From CAYUPI01 sp964446585 (GTDB lineage Bacteria; Verrucomicrobiota; Verrucomicrobiia; Limisphaerales; UBA8199), in the NCBI GenBank assembly GCA_964446585.1, contig CAYUPI010000068.1:1-27525 (forward strand): DNA of 27,525 nt. Direction: 5' to 3'. Below are positions 22,851 through 27,525 of the stretch, one piece after another (position 1 is the first letter of the stretch; every line of letters starts with the position of its first letter). The position numbers were made by a program, and so were the translations under genes. The notes under the pieces are model-generated. The model saw only the letters and a list, made by a program, of their open reading frames with translations. It did no database searches and was not told the origin of the DNA.

Positions 22851-25800
22851 TTACTGTACACGCACGCGGTAAAACTTTGCACCGCCAGTCGGCGTAACAA
22901 TGTACTGGGGAGGCGTCGCAGCGTTGTTCGTCACCCACGGCCCTGATACACTACCAGCCTCCAAGAGTATGCCCTGCGGCCAGCTCAGGATCACGTTCGG
23001 ACCTACATACTGAATGGTCAACGTAACGGAGGGCGCAGCACCGAGGGCCGCATTATAAAGATTGAGGACCTGGGACGGAGTAAACGCGTAGTTGAAAACG
23101 GCCACCTCGTCGATATCGCCTGGGAAATCTGCGTTATAGTAACCGCCGTCGTAGCCAATAAATGCGGTGCCATCCCAAGGCTCGGCCACGTGGGGAATGA
23201 CGTTGGTGGCCGAAGCCTGACCGTTTGCGTTGTAAAGGTAAAGAGTCGCCTTGGTCGGCTCGATGACCAGGGCCGCGAATGACCAAAGGCCCACTGGAGG
23301 TGTCAGCCCTGAAGCGAACTGGCTTGTTTCCAAGGCGCCGAGATTCCAAGTATAGCCGAGCTGGCTGTTGGTAGAGTACCGGAGGCCCGCGCCATTGCCA
23401 CTTGCGCTGCCGTCACGGCTGTAGAACAGCCCGGCGAAATCCTGTACCGGGTCAACCGCCGGCTTCAACCACAGGGTAATAGTTACCGTGTTAGTGTTCA
23501 GGTTCAACGCCGGCACCGTCGCCCATGCGTAGGAATGCAGAGCGCCGAGAGTATCCATCTCCAGCGCGGTGTTGTTGGCCTCAAGCTCGGGGAAGTCAGC
23601 CGGTCGGGGACCGCTGATAAGATTAAATCCATTCAGCGCATTGGACTCGTACCTGCCAACAAAGCCGCCCCAAAAGTCAAAAGCCGGAGCGTTGGTCATG
23701 GGATCACCCGTTTCGTTCAGCCGCCAATAAGCGACCGGATTAGCAGCACGAATAGCTGCTTCATATCCTTTCCCACTCGGGGCGACGATCGACAGCGTCG
23801 CCGGTGGCGTGCTGGTGATAGCGCCGACGGAATTGGTCACGACGAGAGTATAGCCGGCGGCATCGCCGGCAGCGACATTGGAGATGGTCAGGGTAGTGGT
23901 CTGGGCGCCGGAGATGTTACCACTATCGCTAAGGTTCACGCCATTCTTTTGCCAGCGGTAAACCAGGGGCGAACTGCCGGTGGCCAGGGCTTGGAAGCGC
24001 GCCGTGCGACCTGCGTAGAGTTGCTGCGAGGCGGGCGCGTCTCCAGTAAATGAGGGTGGCACGGGCTGCACGATGCCACGGCCGATGCTATAGAGCGTGT
24101 TGACTTCGTCAAAGGAAAGCGAACGCTTGAACACTGCAACTTCGTCTATGACGCCGTTGAAGACGTACTGCGGGGGAGGAGACCAATAGGGATCATACCC
24201 AAATCTCCAAGGCCCGTTCCATAACTCGGTCATGTGGGGGGTCGAGTTGACTGAGGATGCCAAAGGGCCGCCCGAACCGAGGTAGAGCGAGCCGTTGGTC
24301 GGGGTTACTACCAGGGCCACAAACGACCACTTGTTCGACGGGATCGTCAACCCGGAGGGAAGAGCCCGCAGCGCCGTACGATTCCAGGTGTAGGTTAACT
24401 GGCCGGAACTGTGAGCGAAACTATCGCCGAAGGCCATGCCGGCCCGGGTCCCTCCGCTATCCGTCCAGAGCAAGGCAGCAAAATCTGCCTGAGGGCCAAT
24501 CGGGTAGATCCAGGCCGTGAACGTCACCGTGTTTGTATTGAGATACAAAGGCGGGACCGTCACCCAGGAATCGTCGGTGGGAGCTGTGACCTGCACCGCT
24601 GTGTTGCCAGATTCAAAACCGGGCAGGGAATCGCTTGGACGCGGACCATTGGCTATGAGGGAAGCCGTTCCGAACATTCCGATCCCGCCACCGATAAAAT
24701 CATGAGTCGGAGGGTTGGTGGAAGGATCAACCGCCTCGCTCAGCCGCCAATAGGAGAGCGCCTTGTTGGTGAAAACGGCGTAGGCATAGCTGCTTCCGGG
24801 CACCGGGGCGGGGACGGTGGTCAGTGTCGCTGGAGGCGCGCTCGTGATGGCGCCCGCGATGTTAGTCACCACCAGGCTGTACGAACCGGCGTCTCCCGCG
24901 CTCACATTGCTGACGCTCAAAGTTGCGCTCAGAGCGCCGGAGTACTTGATGCTATTGCTAAGGTTTGTTCCGTCCCTTCGCCATTGGTAAACGAGATTTG
25001 TGTCGCCGGCCGCCCTGGCAAAAAGACGGGCCATTGTTCCGGTGTAAAACACGGCGTTCGATGGCTGGAGTGTAAAGCGGGGAGGCGTGATGGTATTGCC
25101 GAGGGTGAGCGCCACCACGAAGACGCGATCCCCTGCCTTGTTGGTCATGGTGTTGTCGCCACGCCCGTTGCTCAAACCGCTATTGTAGGCATTGCCGCCG
25201 GGGTAAGGATCCATCGGGGTCCAAGTCGCACCGTGCGGAGGAGGAGTAGAGTCTCTGCCATCCGTTTCCCAATAATGGCCGATATCTCCGCCATTGGCAT
25301 CCGCTGCGCCCACATCGAAGCCATAAACCGTGTTCGGAGCAAGTGGCACGGGCGTGTCGAAGGTAAAGGTTATATAGCGGCCCGTACCCGTAACGTGGGT
25401 GTATTGATTGCCAAAGGAAGGGAAGTTGCAGGTATCACAATTTGACCCGTCTTCCGACACTTCGGCGGTTTCCGAAGCGATGACCGTCAGTGTGGTGGCG
25501 GAAAGGGGGCGTGTGATGCGGATTGTATAATTTAGGCCCGGGACCAGAATGAAAGTACTGTAGCTTACGTGCCTGAGTGAGACTGAGGTGAGCTTATATC
25601 CATTGGGGTTCGTGCCGGTGGTGAAGGTCTGGCCCTGTACCGGCTGGTCATTGGCGACGTATTTCGGGTCATCCACATTGCTCTGGGGACCAGGATCTGA
25701 TCCAGTTCCATCATAACCAACATGGCCTACCAGGTTCGAGATGATGATGGCACCGCCTAACGGCGGGGAATTGCTGGGGCTGAAAGTGACAGTCGCGGCT

Positions 25801-25853
25801 CGCGCGGTGCCTGCCAGCACTATGGCCACGGCGATCGCGCTCGTGGTCTTCAC
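22851..25853 (-). CDS. Secreted protein with two Ig-like and two LamG-like domains
   Basis: The product is 1000 residues from the GTG at 25853, which has GGAGGAG about 4-5 bases upstream. The signal peptide (M)KTTSAIAVAIVLAGTARA is followed by a beta-rich N-terminal region to about residue 250. Then come an Ig-like domain (about 258-345, VYQWRRDGTNLSNS), a LamG/concanavalin-type domain (about 360-590, FNGVIDEVAVFKRSL), a second Ig-like domain (about 600-690, VYRWQKNGVNLSDS) and a second LamG-like domain (about 700-935, GDIDEVAVFNYAF). The tail VILSWPQGILLEAG to AKFYRVRV is common in verrucomicrobial exported proteins. It probably binds polysaccharide or cell surfaces. It is likely cotranscribed with the downstream glycoside hydrolase gene. 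An ATG at 25910 is less likely because it falls in the -10 element. Confidence 0.85.
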   Translation of the reverse strand: MKTTSAIAVAIVLAGTARAATVTFSPSNSPPLGGAIIISNLVGHVGYDGTGSDPGPQSNVDDPKYVANDQPVQGQTFTTGTNPNGYKLTSVSLRHVSYSTFILVPGLNYTIRITRPLSATTLTVIASETAEVSEDGSNCDTCNFPSFGNQYTHVTGTGRYITFTFDTPVPLAPNTVYGFDVGAADANGGDIGHYWETDGRDSTPPPHGATWTPMDPYPGGNAYNSGLSNGRGDNTMTNKAGDRVFVVALTLGNTITPPRFTLQPSNAVFYTGTMARLFARAAGDTNLVYQWRRDGTNLSNSIKYSGALSATLSVSNVSAGDAGSYSLVVTNIAGAITSAPPATLTTVPAPVPGSSYAYAVFTNKALSYWRLSEAVDPSTNPPTHDFIGGGIGMFGTASLIANGPRPSDSLPGFESGNTAVQVTAPTDDSWVTVPPLYLNTNTVTFTAWIYPIGPQADFAALLWTDSGGTRAGMAFGDSFAHSSGQLTYTWNRTALRALPSGLTIPSNKWSFVALVVTPTNGSLYLGSGGPLASSVNSTPHMTELWNGPWRFGYDPYWSPPPQYVFNGVIDEVAVFKRSLSFDEVNTLYSIGRGIVQPVPPSFTGDAPASQQLYAGRTARFQALATGSSPLVYRWQKNGVNLSDSGNISGAQTTTLTISNVAAGDAAGYTLVVTNSVGAITSTPPATLSIVAPSGKGYEAAIRAANPVAYWRLNETGDPMTNAPAFDFWGGFVGRYESNALNGFNLISGPRPADFPELEANNTALEMDTLGALHSYAWATVPALNLNTNTVTITLWLKPAVDPVQDFAGLFYSRDGSASGNGAGLRYSTNSQLGYTWNLGALETSQFASGLTPPVGLWSFAALVIEPTKATLYLYNANGQASATNVIPHVAEPWDGTAFIGYDGGYYNADFPGDIDEVAVFNYAFTPSQVLNLYNAALGAAPSVTLTIQYVGPNVILSWPQGILLEAGSVSGPWVTNNAATPPQYIVTPTGGAKFYRVRVQ

Positions 25854-26328
25854 CAATCTCCTCCATCCGAAAATCGGCCTCAGCAGGAACAACGATGGGT
25901 TCTGGAGCATAAAATCAAAGGTTGGTGGTTTTCAATCGGTTGTGGAACTGGTATTTCACGTAAGATAGCACTCTTTGGGTTGCGGCAGAAGTAAGCGCGC
26001 ATCGCTTTCCGGGGACACGAAAGTTGGCCCGCGGACGTTTGTTAGAATTCTCATTCGCCGATTTTCAACTCTATCCCCGGCGGCGGGGCCTGGCTATCAC
26101 TCAATCGGACTATGCAGCAAGATGAGCCCGTCAGCGCTTTCAGTCAGCAGGCCAGTAGCACCAGTTAAGGCGCACGCCATGGCGGCACCACCACTGAGGA
26201 GGAAATGGCTTTTCATTTTGGATCGCTCTGGGCATTCCTTGGTACAATACCACTGGTTACAAACCGGTGCTATTGCTCAATCGGACTACGTCGCGGGCGA
26301 ACGCCGCAAGCACGCGTCCGCAATGCTC
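25854..26328. other. 475-bp gene-free region
   Basis: No credible gene was seen. The interval holds the predicted promoter at 25906-25935, a 13-base direct repeat CTCAATCGGACTA at 26100-26112 and 26276-26288, and a stem-loop at 26245-26275 with arms CAATACCACTGGT and ACCGGTGCTATTG (11 of 13 pairs, 5-base loop). The stem-loop lies about 50 bases after the oxidoreductase stop and might end that transcript, although no U-run follows. Confidence 0.4.
25906..25935 (-). promoter_or_regulatory. Predicted promoter of the Ig/LamG gene
   Basis: On the minus strand TTGAAA (25935-25930) and TATGCT (25911-25906) are separated by 18 bases. Transcription from here would begin about 45 bases before the GTG start at 25853, leaving room for its strong ribosome binding site. 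The ATG at 25910 lies inside the -10 element. The promoter is predicted by eye only. Confidence 0.35.
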
Positions 26329-27525
26329 CTAAGCTTCCCGCGCGTATTTGCCCGGGATTGCGACTTCGGGAAAAGGCAGGCTGCCGAACTCATACTTCGG
26401 CGGACCAAGTTTTCTGTTCGAGTTCAGGAGCGCATCCCATTCGACCGCGCGGCCGCTGTAGGCTGATTCGCGGCCCATGATGGCGGTCAAAGTGCTCTCG
26501 GCGATGGCCTTGGCTTCGTTGAGCGGCGCGCCGGCGCGGATGCTGGCGATGAGGTCCTGATGCTCCTGCTGATATGGATTAACGTCCTGCTCGCGGAATC
26601 GCCAGAGCTCTCCGTCCGTGGTCTTGATATAATTTGTGCAGTTGCTAGTACCTTTCGTACCCACCACTGCCTCACCTACTTTGCCCTCGCAGCCATCCAT
26701 CTGCCGGCATTGGCTGAACATTCGGGCGCCGTTGGCGTACTCGAACTCGACGGCGAAATGGTCGTAGATGTGACCTTGGGACGGACCGGGCCGGGCCTGG
26801 CGTCCACCCAGTGCCAGCGCCTTGATGGGATGGTCGTTGAGCGCCCAGTTGATGATGTCGATATTGTGCACATGCTGTTCGACGATGTGATCCCCGGAGA
26901 GCCACGTGAAGTAATTCCAGTTCCGGAGCTGCCATTCCATGTCGCTCCAGCCTTCCTTCCGATCGATAACCCAAATCGTGCCTCCATTCCAATAAGCGCG
27001 TCCGTAAAGGATGTCGCCAATGGCGCCGTCGTGCAGGCGTTTGATGGTTTCGTTGTAGCCGCGCATGTGGCGCCGTTGCGTGCCGGCGACGATGCCGAGC
27101 CCCTTCTGCTTGGCCATTTCGCCCGCCTCCAGCACCCGCCTCACCCCTGGACCGTCCACGGCGACCGGCTTCTCCATGAACACATTCTTGCCGGCGTCAA
27201 TTGCTGCCTTGAGATGGATGGATCGAAAATGCGGCGGCGTGGCCAGAATGACATAGTTGACCTCCGGCACCGCGAGCAACTGTTTGTAGGCATCGAAGCC
27301 GGTAAAACACATTTCCTGGGGAATGCTGAGCTTGAGCCGCGCGAGTTGGCCGCGGCACGCATTCAACCGGTCGGGAAACACGTCGGCCAGAGCAATGACT
27401 TTCACGTTCTTGCTTGCCAGCGCCGCATCTGCCGCCAGGTCCTCCGTGTGATACCCGGCCTGCGGATAGATCACTTTCGTGGCAGCCCCGAGCGCATCCG
27501 CGGCCGCCCCGGTGCCGCGACCGCC
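26329..27525 (-). CDS. Gfo/Idh/MocA family oxidoreductase, 5' end outside the window
   Basis: The visible 398 residues belong to the Gfo/Idh/MocA family of NAD(P)-dependent sugar and polyol dehydrogenases. The first codons give GGRGTGAAADALG, the last part of the nucleotide-binding glycine motif, so the true start lies beyond the right edge. The catalytic region has VFMEKPVAVDGPGVRR with the conserved EKP, and the C-terminal domain has HIVEQHVHNIDIINWAL, with the histidine usual at the active site. Several verrucomicrobial members carry a Tat signal and are exported; the missing N-terminus prevents a check. It precedes the Ig/LamG and glycoside hydrolase genes on the same strand, which suggests a glycan-degradation setting. 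Confidence 0.86.
   Translation of the reverse strand, partial: GGRGTGAAADALGAATKVIYPQAGYHTEDLAADAALASKNVKVIALADVFPDRLNACRGQLARLKLSIPQEMCFTGFDAYKQLLAVPEVNYVILATPPHFRSIHLKAAIDAGKNVFMEKPVAVDGPGVRRVLEAGEMAKQKGLGIVAGTQRRHMRGYNETIKRLHDGAIGDILYGRAYWNGGTIWVIDRKEGWSDMEWQLRNWNYFTWLSGDHIVEQHVHNIDIINWALNDHPIKALALGGRQARPGPSQGHIYDHFAVEFEYANGARMFSQCRQMDGCEGKVGEAVVGTKGTSNCTNYIKTTDGELWRFREQDVNPYQQEHQDLIASIRAGAPLNEAKAIAESTLTAIMGRESAYSGRAVEWDALLNSNRKLGPPKYEFGSLPFPEVAIPGKYAREA

Noticed and set aside
24411..25445. Long open frame on the plus strand (344 codons)
   Set aside because: It is antisense to the Ig/LamG gene, whose domains, signal peptide and ribosome binding site are clear.
25854..25910. ATG at 25910 as start of the Ig/LamG gene
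   Set aside because: It gives a poor N-terminus and falls in the predicted -10 element; the GTG at 25853 has a strong ribosome binding site and an ideal signal peptide.
26100..26288. 13-base direct repeat CTCAATCGGACTA as an attachment site
   Set aside because: Only two copies 176 bases apart, with no integrase or tRNA gene nearby; kept as a minor note.

Overview
The window looks like chromosomal DNA of a Verrucomicrobiota bacterium, probably of the Pedosphaera/Limisphaera type (subdivision 3). This is inferred from a 1000-residue secreted Ig/LamG protein with the short C-terminal tail common in that group, a GbsR-type regulator, a Gfo/Idh/MocA oxidoreductase, a four-helix-bundle gene, and GC-rich DNA with many ATG/GTG/TTG start choices. 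No rRNA or tRNA gene is visible, so the taxonomy is not certain.

Positions 86-13050 (minus strand) hold a tightly packed Wzx/Wzy-type polysaccharide operon. In transcription order it has a SAM methyltransferase, a Wzx flippase, two glycosyltransferases, two FkbM methyltransferases, four more glycosyltransferases and a Wzy-like polymerase. Most junctions overlap by a few bases (ATGA, GTGA, TAATG and one apparent CTGA with a CTG start). Upstream on the same strand are a YdcF/DUF218 protein, an IS4-family transposase relic (on the plus strand), a four-helix-bundle gene, and a 1098-residue fusion of an AsnB-type asparagine synthetase with a GT9 (heptosyltransferase-like) enzyme. No initiating sugar-phosphate transferase or export gene is in view; these may lie beyond the left edge.

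Positions 18640-21048 hold a GbsR/MarR-type regulator divergent from a rhomboid-like gene, with a 24-bp palindrome between them, then a small unknown gene and an unknown membrane protein. Positions 21032-27525 (minus strand) hold a secreted alpha-galactosidase-like glycoside hydrolase, the Ig/LamG protein and a Gfo/Idh/MocA oxidoreductase cut by the right edge, possibly a glycan-use locus.

The most unusual signal is a set of short-period repeats (7-, 8- and 10-base units in strict phase) scattered through the polysaccharide region and not seen to the right of about 17.8 kb. Several are two-armed: units run in one orientation, then flip. They lie inside reading frames without breaking them. 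They form the linker that joins asparagine synthetase to GT9, split the two GT9 lobes, encode the membrane helix of the YdcF protein, add four segments to one glycosyltransferase and supply stop codons for several genes. The four-helix-bundle gene is bracketed by an inverted 19-bp copy of one heptamer array, which suggests a 442-bp cassette. Together these look like a protein-remodelling repeat system resembling the short tandem heptanucleotide repeats of cyanobacteria, possibly linked to the four-helix-bundle gene; the mechanism is inference.
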